Of a stretch of DNA of 64,000 nucleotides, positions 36,465 to 45,241 are shown piece by piece; positions within the stretch are counted from its first letter, which is position 1, and every line of letters begins with the position of its first letter. The notes beneath the pieces are model-generated. The model had not been told where the DNA came from, ran no database searches, and saw only the letters and a program-made list of their open reading frames with translations. Origin of the DNA: Treponema sp. (GTDB lineage Bacteria; Spirochaetota; Spirochaetia; Treponematales; Treponemataceae); assembly GCA_024402535.1 (NCBI GenBank), contig JAKSTN010000011.1, positions 1 through 64,000 of the forward strand, in the 5' to 3' direction. Made by a program: the position numbers and the translations under genes.

Positions 36465-38108
36465 TTATTCAGCTTTAACTTTCATTGCTCTGTAGTTAGG
36501 ATAAGCAATTACGTCGTAGTAGTAATCAACAAGTTCTGGTGGAATAAGGTTTGCTGTGTTGTTTGTGAAGAGAGGGAGGATAACTGTATCTTCACTAACT
36601 GCCAGTTTTTCTGCCTTAAGCAACAGATCCTGTCTTTTTTGAATATCAAGTTCCAGGTTAGATTCTGCCATAAGAGCATCATATTCTGCACTGTTGTAAC
36701 CAACATCGTTTAATGAGTTGTCTGAAACAATCATCATGAGCCAGGATGTTGGATCGTTATAGTCTGCGTACCACTGCATGCGGATAAGCTGTTCTGTTTT
36801 TTCACGGCGTGTTGCAACGTAAACTTCGTTTTCAAGAGCTTTAAGTTCTACATCTACACCAAGTAGTTTCCACTGCTGCTGAAGAACCTGGGCAACATCT
36901 CCTTCATAGCTTAATGAAGGGTATGTGTAAGAAATCTTTGGCAGACCTTCACCGTTTGGATATCCTGCTTCTGCAAGAAGTTTCTTTGCTTCTTCGATGT
37001 TTTCATCAAGCAGATTTCCCTGCATAACGCCCCATGGAGTTCCGTCAACTTTTGATTTAAGGAAGCGGCCTACAAAAGTCTTTGAAGGTTCGCAGGAAAT
37101 GCCTACAACTTTTGAAATGTCTTCGCGATTTACGGCAAGAGCAAAAGCTTTGCGCACTTTCGGATTATCAAAAGGTGCCACGTTAGGGTTGATGTAAACC
37201 AGGTTTGTCTGTGGAATTTCTGTGAATGTCAATTCCGGTGAACCCTGGTATTTTTCTGCAAGGGCTGATGGAGCTGCAAGCATTGTAAGTTCACCAGTCT
37301 GGTAAGCAGCGGATCTTGCCTGGTCATCATCCATGAAACGCATTTTGATTGAAAGTACGTTTACGTTTTCTGCATCGTAGAAATATGGATTCTTTTTATA
37401 AACAACATATTCTCCCGGTTTGCGTTCTGCCATGTACCATGGACCGTTTGAAAGGTTCTTTTCTGGAAGCATATCCCAGTCTTTGTCTTCATCTTTTGCG
37501 TATTTACATGAAGGATAGAAAGTAGGAACGTTAGGGAACATGTCAAGAAAGTAGGCACAAGGTTTTTCCAGTGTGATTTTAAGAACTTTAGGTTCGGAAG
37601 CATCAACTCCAAGACTGTCAGGACTTGCTTTGCCAGCAAAAATGGCTTCTGCATTTTTGATAGGGAAGAGGAAGTCTACATACCAGGCTCCGTTATCAGG
37701 TTCCAGAGAACGAACCATTGTGTTCAAAAAGTCTGCTGATGTAACATCAGAACCGTCTGACCATTTTGCATTCTTACGGATATGGAATGTATATGTCAGA
37801 AGGTCTTCGCTGATTTCCCAGCTTTCAGCAGTTGCGGGTGTATAAAGACCGTCTTTTGTATAAGTGATAAGCGGATCAAGTGCATAAGACTGGTGTGAGA
37901 AGTAAACGTAGGCAGCAGCACCAGCCGGATCATATTCACCGGTTTCAGATTGGTTTGCTACAGCTATTTCAATAATCTCACCTTTCTCGTTTGTTTTTAC
38001 CCGGCTTTTCGATTTTTTCTCACCACCACAGGATGTGAGCAGGACAGAAGCAAAGGCAAAAGAAAAGACTGTAACAAAAAGCTGTGAAAGATTTTTGGAT
38101 TTCATCAT
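36465..38108 (-). CDS. Oligopeptide ABC transporter substrate-binding lipoprotein (OppA family)
   Basis: 547 residues. The signal peptide ends in the lipobox LLTSC (Cys ~27), so the protein is membrane-anchored in the periplasm. SBP_bac_5 features: ESWEISEDLLTYTFHIRKNAKWSDGSDVTSADF (~85-115), VYINPNVAPFDNPKVRKAFALAVNREDI and a C-terminal MQWYADYNDPTSWL. This family binds peptides or, less often, other solutes. No permease or ATPase gene is adjacent, so it must use components encoded elsewhere. AGGAGG precedes the start. Confidence 0.93.
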   Translation of the reverse strand: MMKSKNLSQLFVTVFSFAFASVLLTSCGGEKKSKSRVKTNEKGEIIEIAVANQSETGEYDPAGAAAYVYFSHQSYALDPLITYTKDGLYTPATAESWEISEDLLTYTFHIRKNAKWSDGSDVTSADFLNTMVRSLEPDNGAWYVDFLFPIKNAEAIFAGKASPDSLGVDASEPKVLKITLEKPCAYFLDMFPNVPTFYPSCKYAKDEDKDWDMLPEKNLSNGPWYMAERKPGEYVVYKKNPYFYDAENVNVLSIKMRFMDDDQARSAAYQTGELTMLAAPSALAEKYQGSPELTFTEIPQTNLVYINPNVAPFDNPKVRKAFALAVNREDISKVVGISCEPSKTFVGRFLKSKVDGTPWGVMQGNLLDENIEEAKKLLAEAGYPNGEGLPKISYTYPSLSYEGDVAQVLQQQWKLLGVDVELKALENEVYVATRREKTEQLIRMQWYADYNDPTSWLMMIVSDNSLNDVGYNSAEYDALMAESNLELDIQKRQDLLLKAEKLAVSEDTVILPLFTNNTANLIPPELVDYYYDVIAYPNYRAMKVKAE

Positions 38109-38300
38109 AGAAAACCTCCTGAGATTTTTTTGAACTTATTTTCAAGTTCTTGGTCGAGTATAAAAAATAATTTTTTGAAGGTGTTACAAAAATCCTTTAA
38201 AAACCATTGTAATCCATACAAAAATTTTAAAATTTAGAAATTAAGTTGAAGTTTCGGTTGATTTATTTTTTTGAAAATCCGAAAATAAAGTAACTGCAAA

Positions 38301-38336
38301 GGGGCAGAATTTGTCTTTACAAATTCTGCCCTTTTT
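38301..38336 (+). terminator. Intrinsic-terminator hairpin in the agcS leader
   Basis: GGGCAGAATTTGT and ACAAATTCTGCCC form a perfect 13-bp stem with a CTTT loop, followed on the plus strand by five T. It ends ~30 bp before the agcS-like ATG, with no plus-strand gene upstream to terminate. It therefore lies in the leader of that gene or ends a short upstream transcript. Confidence 0.75.
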
Positions 38337-38366
38337 ATTTTTAACTCTATCTCTCTGGAGGTTCTC

Positions 38367-39836
38367 ATGATTGAGACTATTACAAATATCAACAACGCTG
38401 TGAATGGTGTTGTTTGGGGAACATTTGGTATTGCTCTGCTTTTTATAGCAGGCATTGTTATGACAATTGTAAACAAAGGTTTTCAGTTTACTCGTTTTAC
38501 TCACTGGATTAAAAACACAATTGGTGCGATTTTCAAAGATAAAAATGTAACAAAACATACAGGAAAAGATAATAAAGCCATTTCTCAGTTCCAGAGTCTT
38601 TGTACAGCTCTTGCAGCAACAATCGGAACCGGAAATATTGTTGGTGTTGCAACAGCTATCGTACTTGGTGGACCAGGTGCAATTTTCTGGATGTGGATTA
38701 TGGCAATTTTCGGAATGATGACAAACTATTCTGAAAACGTTCTTGGTATTTATTTCCGTCGCAAAGGAAATAACGGTGAATGGCACGGCGGTGCTATGTA
38801 CTACCTTAAAGATGGTCTTGGCGGTTACAAGGGAATGAAATGGGTTGGTATTATTCTTGCCATCCTGTTTAGTGTTTTCTGTCTTCTTGCAAGTTTCGGT
38901 ATTGGAAACATGAGTCAGGTAAACTCTATTGCCGGGAACATGGAATCAGCTTTCCACGTTCCACCATTCGCCACAGGTATTGCCCTGGTAATTCTTTCTG
39001 CAGTAGTTATTCTTGGTGGTCTTAAGCGTGTTGCTGCCGTTACAGAAAAACTGGTTCCTGTTATGGCTGTTCTTTACATCATCGGAGCACTCATTGTTAT
39101 CTTCTGTCACGTTACTGCAATTCCTGCAGCTTTCGCTTCAATCTTCAAAGGCGCCTTCTCTGCAAAATCTGCAACAGGTGGTGTTGTTGGTTACGGACTT
39201 CAGCTTGCTATTACCTGGGGTTTCAAACGCGGTGCTTTCTCAAATGAAGCCGGTCTTGGTTCTTCAGTAATGGTTCACTCTTCATCAAACGTAAAAGAAC
39301 CTGTTCGTCAGGGTATGTGGGGTATTTTCGAAGTATTTGCAGATACTATCGTTGTTTGTACTCTGACAGCTCTTGTAGTTTTGACTTCAGGTCTTGTTGA
39401 TTTAAGTACAGGAACAATGGTAACAGAAAGCGTAAAATCTGCTCTGGTAGGTGAAGCCTTTGGCACAATCTTTGGTAAAGCAGGTCCTATGTTTATTGCC
39501 GTTGCAATCCTTCTTTTTGCATATTCAACAGTTCTTGGATGGAGCCACTACGGTGCCACAGCATGGGGATACCTCTTTGGAGAAAAATCTTCTGTAGTTT
39601 ACAAAATCATTTTCGTAGTAATGGTATTCTTCGGCTGTACAATGAGCCTGGACTTGGCATGGGATCTTTCAGATACTTTCAACGGACTTATGATGATTCC
39701 TAACCTTATCGGTGTAATTGCTCTTTGTCCTCTTGTTGCAAAAATTACAAAGAACTATGTAGACCGCAAGATCCACAACAAAGATATTGAACCTATGATT
39801 TCGGTTTTCTCTGAAGACAATAAACTGGATGAATAG
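38367..39836 (+). CDS. Sodium:alanine/glycine symporter (AgcS family)
   Basis: 489 residues, polytopic. Family signatures: FQSLCTALAATIGTGNIVGVATAI (~72-95), GGPGAIFWMWIMAIFGMMTNYSENVLGIYFR and GFKRGAFSNEAGLGSS (~290). Members co-transport Na+ with alanine or glycine. A strong ribosome-binding site (CTGGAGGTT) precedes the ATG, and a terminator hairpin lies in the leader, suggesting attenuation control. I looked for the glycine-riboswitch pattern often found before such genes and did not find it. Convergent with marR. Confidence 0.94.
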   Translation: MIETITNINNAVNGVVWGTFGIALLFIAGIVMTIVNKGFQFTRFTHWIKNTIGAIFKDKNVTKHTGKDNKAISQFQSLCTALAATIGTGNIVGVATAIVLGGPGAIFWMWIMAIFGMMTNYSENVLGIYFRRKGNNGEWHGGAMYYLKDGLGGYKGMKWVGIILAILFSVFCLLASFGIGNMSQVNSIAGNMESAFHVPPFATGIALVILSAVVILGGLKRVAAVTEKLVPVMAVLYIIGALIVIFCHVTAIPAAFASIFKGAFSAKSATGGVVGYGLQLAITWGFKRGAFSNEAGLGSSVMVHSSSNVKEPVRQGMWGIFEVFADTIVVCTLTALVVLTSGLVDLSTGTMVTESVKSALVGEAFGTIFGKAGPMFIAVAILLFAYSTVLGWSHYGATAWGYLFGEKSSVVYKIIFVVMVFFGCTMSLDLAWDLSDTFNGLMMIPNLIGVIALCPLVAKITKNYVDRKIHNKDIEPMISVFSEDNKLDE

Positions 39837-39847
39837 TACAATTTTCC

Positions 39848-40318
39848 CTACTTCTCTGATGAAAAGTTTTCTTCGATTCGGAGAAGTAAGGAAAAAAACT
39901 TTTCTTTTTCTTCTTCGGAAAAGCCCTTGTAGAAAGTCTGAATCAGATTTGCAGAAATTTCAGAAGTAAGTTTATTGTATTCCCGGCCTTTTTCGGAAAG
40001 GCTGATAAGCTTTGACCTTTTGTCAGTTTCAGAAGATTTTACTTCTACAAGTCCTTTGTTAATGAGTTTCTGGACAAGGACTGTAGTTGTAGACTTGTCG
40101 CGGTTTATTCTTTCGGAAAGTTCATTCATTCTCATGGAGTCAACAAGAGAAAGCTGGAAAAGAATGTTTCCGTGGGAAGATGCAAAGTTTTCAAGGCCCT
40201 TTTCTGAAAGTCGTTCCGTAAGAAAATCTGCCGAAAGGGAATGAATATGGGATATTTTTGAAATGCTTTTGTTTATATTCTGCTTGTCAGATGAACTCAT
40301 AATATAGAAGTTTATCAC
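39848..40318 (-). CDS. MarR-family transcriptional regulator
   Basis: 156 residues with the winged-helix domain: LSLVDSMRMNELSERINRDKSTTTVLVQKLINKGLVEVKSSETDKRSKLISLSEKG. MarR proteins bind as dimers to short repeats and often control the adjacent divergent gene. The start is uncertain: GTG at 40318 or ATG at 40300; neither has a good ribosome-binding site. It diverges from the BMP-type ABC operon, whose promoter is overlapped by a direct repeat, so it probably regulates that operon. Confidence 0.9.
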   Translation of the reverse strand: MINFYIMSSSDKQNINKSISKISHIHSLSADFLTERLSEKGLENFASSHGNILFQLSLVDSMRMNELSERINRDKSTTTVLVQKLINKGLVEVKSSETDKRSKLISLSEKGREYNKLTSEISANLIQTFYKGFSEEEKEKFFSLLLRIEENFSSEK

Positions 40319-40349
40319 TATTTAAAATGATTGTAAAATTATTGGATGT

Positions 40350-40387
40350 AAAACTATATTGACTTTGGTTTGATATAAAACTATATT
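40350..40387 (+). promoter_or_regulatory. Promoter of the BMP-type ABC operon with candidate MarR operator
   Basis: TTGACT (40359-40364) and TATATT (40382-40387) are spaced by 17 bp, a good sigma-70 promoter. The 11-mer AAAACTATATT occurs twice, at 40350-40360 and 40377-40387, the second covering the -10 box and the first abutting the -35 box. Position next to a divergent MarR gene suggests an operator. Confidence 0.6.
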
Positions 40388-40417
40388 TAATTCAATAAAA
40401 GTTTTAAGGAATTAAAT

Positions 40418-41401
40418 ATGAAAAAGACATTATTTATATTTGCGGCAGCAGTCCTTCTGCTTTCTTCATGCAGCGGAAAAAAATCAGAAAAGAAATCAAT
40501 TGCTGTTTTTGTGCCTGGAATTATGGCTGACAGTCCTATTTATGCAAAACTTGCTGAAGGCGCTCAGAATGCAGTAAAGGATTTCAATGCAGATAAAGAT
40601 GAAAAAAATAAGGCTGATATTTATGTTATGGAAGCCGGAACAAATCAGGCAGAGTGGGGACCAAAAATCACTTCCCTGGCTGCAACTGGAAAATATGATG
40701 TAATTATTTCTTCAAATCCTTCACTTCCAGGGCTTGTTGAACCTATTTCAAAACAGTTTCCATCTCAGAAGTTTATTCTTCTTGATGCTGAAATGAGCGG
40801 AAATGATAAGGTATTTACAGTTGGATATGAACAGACTGAAGAAGCTTACCTTACAGGTTATATTGCAGGACTTATGTCAAAGAATCATAAAGTAGCTTTG
40901 GTATCTGCTCAGGATTATCCTGCTATGAATAATGTTCTGTATCCAAACTTTGAAAAAGGTGCAATGGACGCAGTTGAAGGAACAACCTGTGATTATCGTG
41001 TTGTTGGTAACTGGTACGATGCCTCAAAAGGAATGGAAATTTCTGAAAGCCTTATAAAATCGGGTGTTGATGTAATTCTTCCAATTTGTGGCGGCGCTTC
41101 TCAGGGCGTCATTGCATCCGCTGTAAACAATGGAACTTATATTACCTGGTTTGATTCAAACGGATTTTCAAAGGCACCTGGAACAATCATTTCAAGCGCT
41201 ATGGTTGTTCAGGATAAAATGACTTACGAAGTTACAATGAAATATCTTGAAGATGCAGTAAACTGGGGAACCGCTGAAAAAGCAGGCCTTAAAGAAGGTT
41301 ACATTGAGTTTATCGAAGATGATCCTCTTTACATCCAGACAGTTCCTGAAACAGTACGTGCAAAAATGAACGCACTTGTAAAAGAACTTCAGACAAAATA
41401 A
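40418..41401 (+). CDS. BMP-family ABC transporter substrate-binding lipoprotein (RfuA-like)
   Basis: 327 residues with lipobox LLSSC (Cys ~19). The body is of the BMP/PnrA/RfuA family: IAVFVPGIMADSPIYAKLAEGAQ, KYDVIISSNPSLPGLVEPI, YEQTEEAYLTGYIAGLMSK and GVDVILPICGGASQGVI. The DKSFNQ-type motif of purine-nucleoside binders is missing, and the SPIYAKLAEG start resembles what I recall of RfuA, the riboflavin receptor of T. pallidum, so riboflavin is my preferred ligand; a nucleoside is the alternative. AAGGA lies 7 nt before the ATG. First gene of a four-gene importer. Confidence 0.85.
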   Translation: MKKTLFIFAAAVLLLSSCSGKKSEKKSIAVFVPGIMADSPIYAKLAEGAQNAVKDFNADKDEKNKADIYVMEAGTNQAEWGPKITSLAATGKYDVIISSNPSLPGLVEPISKQFPSQKFILLDAEMSGNDKVFTVGYEQTEEAYLTGYIAGLMSKNHKVALVSAQDYPAMNNVLYPNFEKGAMDAVEGTTCDYRVVGNWYDASKGMEISESLIKSGVDVILPICGGASQGVIASAVNNGTYITWFDSNGFSKAPGTIISSAMVVQDKMTYEVTMKYLEDAVNWGTAEKAGLKEGYIEFIEDDPLYIQTVPETVRAKMNALVKELQTK

Positions 41402-41410
41402 ACTTGCTTC

Positions 41411-42520
41411 ATGAACGTAAAGCTTTCCGGTATTGAACTGACATATTCATATAAAAAGGTTCTTCGCGGAGTTGATGTGGAATTTACAGAAGGAAAAATC
41501 CACGCACTTCTTGGGGAAAACGGAGCCGGAAAGTCTTCATTGATGAAAATATTGACAGGCTTTACACGCCCAACTTCGGGGCATATTTTTCTTGATGACA
41601 GGGAAGTAGTTTTTAAAAAGCCTGTCGATTCTTTGAAACAGGACATCGCCTGTGTTTATCAGCGTCCATATTTAAGTGACAGTCTTTCTGTAAAAGAAAA
41701 TCTCCGGGTTGGCGTGAAGCCCCGTCAGGGCGCGGAAACTCCGCTGAATAATCCTGCATATAAATTTATAGAAGAAATCCCGCTTAATTCAAAAGTTCGT
41801 GACCTTTCAGGTGACAAGCGTTTTTTTGTAGCTTTCACAGCAAGCCTTTCACGGAATCCTAAAGTTCTGATTCTTGATGAACCGACAGCTCTTCTTGATA
41901 CTGAACAAAGTGAAAAACTTTTTACAGAATTAAGAAAGCTTTCTGAAACAGGAATGAACATAATTGTTATTACACATAAACCTGAAGACCTTAAATTCTG
42001 TGATGATGTTACACGGCTTGTGGAAGGTGTGGTTGCAGAATCATCAGTTGATAATGGAAAAATGACAATTGATAATGAACAATTGGTGACTGAGAAAGAA
42101 GACCTGGTAGAACTTACGACTAAGAAATGTTATGAGCTTCGAAAAAAATATTCCGGACGAGTCGCAATTATTCCAACTGACAGAACTTATCTGGCGTCAA
42201 ATCCGAATCTGACAATTACGCAGCTTGTGTGTTCGACTTTTACAGAAAGCCGGAATCCTAAAATCAGAAAAACACATACAGAAGAAATAATCAGAAAGGC
42301 AGAAATTAATATCAGGCCTGAGGAAAAAGTCTTTAATCTTTCAGGCGGTATGCTTCAGAGACTGATTTTGGAACGGGAACTTTATTCTAAGCCTGAAATC
42401 ATTTATCTTGAAGATCCGTTTCAGGGACTGGATTCTGTTTCTGTTTCACGGCTTTATGCTCGTCTTGAAGAATGCCGTGAAAACGGCTGCCGCATTGTAA
42501 TAGTCGGGGAGGGTGAATAA
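41411..42520 (+). CDS. BMP-type ABC transporter ATPase with shrunken second half
   Basis: 369 residues, against ~500 for the usual two-domain ATPases of this family. Domain 1 (~1-220) has Walker A GENGAGKSS and Walker B KVLILDEPTALLD, but its signature reads LSGDK instead of LSGGQ. Domain 2 (~235-369) lacks Walker A altogether; it begins around GRVAIIPTDRTYL and keeps a perfect signature (NLSGGMLQRLILERELYSKP) and IYLEDPFQGLD. The two halves are thus complementary: one composite site would combine Walker A of domain 1 with the LSGG of domain 2. TAATG overlap with the next gene. Confidence 0.88.
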   Translation: MNVKLSGIELTYSYKKVLRGVDVEFTEGKIHALLGENGAGKSSLMKILTGFTRPTSGHIFLDDREVVFKKPVDSLKQDIACVYQRPYLSDSLSVKENLRVGVKPRQGAETPLNNPAYKFIEEIPLNSKVRDLSGDKRFFVAFTASLSRNPKVLILDEPTALLDTEQSEKLFTELRKLSETGMNIIVITHKPEDLKFCDDVTRLVEGVVAESSVDNGKMTIDNEQLVTEKEDLVELTTKKCYELRKKYSGRVAIIPTDRTYLASNPNLTITQLVCSTFTESRNPKIRKTHTEEIIRKAEINIRPEEKVFNLSGGMLQRLILERELYSKPEIIYLEDPFQGLDSVSVSRLYARLEECRENGCRIVIVGEGE

Positions 42521-43410
42521 TGAACGTTTATCTTCTGGGTACAATTTTGAACATGGCAACAATTCTCATGACTGCCGGCTGCGGTTCTTTTCTTAGTGTG
42601 AAGGGCGGGAACTTTAATCTTGGCGGCGAAGGTCAGGTTTATGCAGGAGGATTTGTTGGAGCCATTGCACTTTGTGCCTGTAAAAATCTTCCTGCTGTAA
42701 TTGCCATTCCATTATGTTTTTTGATTTCAGGTTGTGCTGCGGCTCTTATGGCTTTTATTCCGGCTCTTTTAAAACGCTTTCGTCGTGTGGATGTTCTGCT
42801 TTCTTCATTTCTGATTTCAGCAGGTGTTATACCGCTTATTGATGCGGGGGTTGCTGGTCCTTTCCGCGGGGAAACAAATAATCTTCTGGCAACTACATTC
42901 ATTCCAGACAAATTCTTTTTTCCTTCTATATTAAATCCTTCAAGATTGAACGGAACTTTCTTTGTAGCCATTGTGCTGTGCGTGATTCTGTTTCTTGTTA
43001 TGAGCAGAACGGCATTTGGACAGCAGCTTGAAGTATTTGGTATCAGTTCTGACTTTGCAGATTATTCAGGTTTTTCAGATTCAAAACTGACTCTTATTTC
43101 AGTTACAGTTTCAGGTTTTCTTCACGGTGCTGCAGGTTTCTTTTGTACTGCTGGAACCTATGCAACCTGTCATTCCGGTTTTTATGCTGGTTTTGGCTGG
43201 AACGCTTTGTCCGTTGCTCTTATTTCTCAGAAAAATCCACTGTTAATAATTCCTTCTGCAATTCTTCTTGCAAGCCTTACAACTGGAGCAAGCCAGTTCT
43301 CCATGATGCATAACTTTGGTTTTGATATGGGGGCAATGCTTCAAGGCATAATTCTTTTTATTATTGTTTTCAGTCCAAATATTTTTTATCTTGTGAAGGG
43401 GAGAAAGTAA
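42520..43410 (+). CDS. BMP-type ABC transporter permease 1 (RfuC-like)
   Basis: 296 residues with eight or so hydrophobic helices. KGGNFNLGGEGQVYAGGFVGAIAL (~28-52) is the signature of the nucleoside/riboflavin branch of the branched-chain permease superfamily. The start overlaps the ATPase stop by one base, indicating coupling; the second permease begins one base after its stop. Confidence 0.88.
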   Translation: MNVYLLGTILNMATILMTAGCGSFLSVKGGNFNLGGEGQVYAGGFVGAIALCACKNLPAVIAIPLCFLISGCAAALMAFIPALLKRFRRVDVLLSSFLISAGVIPLIDAGVAGPFRGETNNLLATTFIPDKFFFPSILNPSRLNGTFFVAIVLCVILFLVMSRTAFGQQLEVFGISSDFADYSGFSDSKLTLISVTVSGFLHGAAGFFCTAGTYATCHSGFYAGFGWNALSVALISQKNPLLIIPSAILLASLTTGASQFSMMHNFGFDMGAMLQGIILFIIVFSPNIFYLVKGRK

Positions 43411-43411
43411 A

Positions 43412-44233
43412 ATGTCAGATATTCTTTTTTCTTCTGTTCCTTTGATTCTGGCTTCTCTTGGTGCTCTTTTTTCTGAATATGCAGGAATTCTTGCAGTATT
43501 TATGGACGGCGTCATCAACTTTTCGGCCTTCCTCACTTTTGCTCTTTATACAGGATCTTCAAATATATTTGTTTCAGTAGTTCTTTCGGTTCTTATTTGT
43601 GTGCTGATAATTTTTTGCTTTGCGTGGATTACTGAAAAATCAAAGATGAATCCTTTTCTGTCCGCAACAGCAATTAATCTGATTTTTTCAAGTTTTACAT
43701 CGCTGCTTTCTTCTATTATTTTTCATACACGGGGAGTTCTTACTTCAAAAGCTTTTGTTTTTGATTATGGTAATGTTAAGTGGATGTGGCTTTGTCTTAC
43801 AGTTTTGATTTCTGTTCTTTCAGTTCTGTTCCTTTTTAAGACGCCTCACGGGCTTTATTTACGCATAACGGGAAGTGACAGCGATGTTCTTGATGTAAAG
43901 GGCGTTTCTTCGGCACGATGCCGCATTTATGCCTGGATGCTGAGCGCCGGATTTGCCGCTTTAAGCGGGGCAGTTCTCTGTCTCAGAATCAATTCCTTTG
44001 TTCCGAATATTTCTGCCGGTCGTGGCTGGATTGCACTTGCTGCAGTGTTCATAGGTCAGAAAAAAATCTGGCGGGTTGTTATTGCAGTGATTATTTTCTG
44101 TGCTGCTGATTATCTTGGAATCACATTACAGGCTGTTCTTCCGGGATCTGCATTGAATGCTCTTCCATATTTTGCAGCCCTTCTTCTTATTTCAATTCCA
44201 CGGTATAATTCCTCTTATGGCAGTAGTAAATGA
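43412..44233 (+). CDS. BMP-type ABC transporter permease 2 (RfuD-like)
   Basis: 273 residues, polytopic, with AGILAVFMDGVINFSAFLTFA near the N-terminus (the counterpart of the EGxxNLS motif), FLSATAINLIFSSFTSLLSS, and GRGWIALAAVFIGQKK near residue 200. A slightly short member of the family. It overlaps the following alpha/beta-hydrolase-like gene by 17 bp. Confidence 0.87.
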   Translation: MSDILFSSVPLILASLGALFSEYAGILAVFMDGVINFSAFLTFALYTGSSNIFVSVVLSVLICVLIIFCFAWITEKSKMNPFLSATAINLIFSSFTSLLSSIIFHTRGVLTSKAFVFDYGNVKWMWLCLTVLISVLSVLFLFKTPHGLYLRITGSDSDVLDVKGVSSARCRIYAWMLSAGFAALSGAVLCLRINSFVPNISAGRGWIALAAVFIGQKKIWRVVIAVIIFCAADYLGITLQAVLPGSALNALPYFAALLLISIPRYNSSYGSSK

Positions 44234-45221
44234 CAGGAAAGGCGCAATAAAAAAACTTAAGTGTCTTGCTTTTAATTCAAAATCAGATACAGTTCAGTTC
44301 AGGGAAAAAATAGAAAAGACTTTTTATACTCCTATTCTTCCTAACGGCGTGGAATATACAGAAACTTTGTATGGTGGAATTCCGTGTGATGTTTTGAGCC
44401 CTGAAATTTATGCCTCTAACCGTGTTGTTCTTTATGTTCACGGCGGCTCATTCGTTGGTGGAAGTCGAGCTTCTTACCGCTGTTTCTGCTCATCACTTGC
44501 CTCAAAGGCCTGTGCCCGTGTTGTAATTCCTGAAGTTCGTTTAGCACCGGCTTCACCGTATCCTGCAAGCCTTGAAGATATCCAGTCTGTTTTTCGTGCT
44601 CTATACACTGAAGAACAGGTTACTTCTTCTTTGGGAAATGATAAGGACAGTCCTAATGCGAGTCCTGAAATAATTATTGCGGCTGATGGTTCCGGCGCTT
44701 CTGTTGCCCTGGCACTTTTGTTTAATCTTCGGGAACGTTACCGCCAGTGTATCAGTAATGTTGTGCTTTTTTCTCCATGGTTGAATCTTGATTCTGAGTC
44801 TCCTTTACTTACAGCAAAAAAACTTAGTGATGATATTATTTCCAGTGATGTTCTAAGAAAATCTGCATCTGTATACACATATGAAGGTAATACAACTTCG
44901 CCTTATGTTTCGCCTCTTCTGGCACAGGATGAACAGCTTATGAATTTTCCTCCTGTTTTCATTCAGATGGGAGATACAGAAATCCTTAAAGATGATGCTC
45001 TGAAATTTGTAGACAGACTTGTGTCACTTGGAAATGATGCTCAGATAGATTTGTGGCCGGACATGATGTTTATGTTCCAGATGGCAGATGATTATCTTCC
45101 AGACTCTCATCTTGCCATGGATCGTATCGGAAAAATCCTTACAGGAAATGACTGTGGTAAAGATAAAGTGAAGGTTGAAAATAAACCTCGGCTTGAACAG
45201 TCACTTCACGCTGACGCATAA
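44217..45221 (+). CDS. Alpha/beta-hydrolase of the HSL family with lost catalytic residues
   Basis: About 334 residues from the ATG at 44217, chosen because the frame upstream (from 44157) lies wholly within the permease gene. It has the HSL oxyanion motif YVHGGSFVGG, RLAPASPYPASLEDI, and the acid region GDTEILKDDALKF. The nucleophile motif GDSAG reads ADGSG, with Gly in place of Ser, and the histidine region, normally GMxHxF, reads DMMFMFQ without His. Two of the three triad residues are therefore missing. It is the last gene of the BMP-type ABC operon by overlap. A binding or regulatory role is more likely than esterase activity. Confidence 0.8.
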   Translation: MAVVNDRKGAIKKLKCLAFNSKSDTVQFREKIEKTFYTPILPNGVEYTETLYGGIPCDVLSPEIYASNRVVLYVHGGSFVGGSRASYRCFCSSLASKACARVVIPEVRLAPASPYPASLEDIQSVFRALYTEEQVTSSLGNDKDSPNASPEIIIAADGSGASVALALLFNLRERYRQCISNVVLFSPWLNLDSESPLLTAKKLSDDIISSDVLRKSASVYTYEGNTTSPYVSPLLAQDEQLMNFPPVFIQMGDTEILKDDALKFVDRLVSLGNDAQIDLWPDMMFMFQMADDYLPDSHLAMDRIGKILTGNDCGKDKVKVENKPRLEQSLHADA

Positions 45222-45241
45222 GACAAATTACAGGAATTAAT

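Noticed and set aside
38109-38366. Glycine riboswitch before the symporter
   Set aside because: The conserved GGAGAG and ACCGAAGG-type elements are not present; only a terminator hairpin is.
40319-40417. FMN riboswitch before the RfuA-like operon
   Set aside because: The gap to marR is only ~100 bp and is filled by promoter and repeats; no FMN-type conserved stems are visible.
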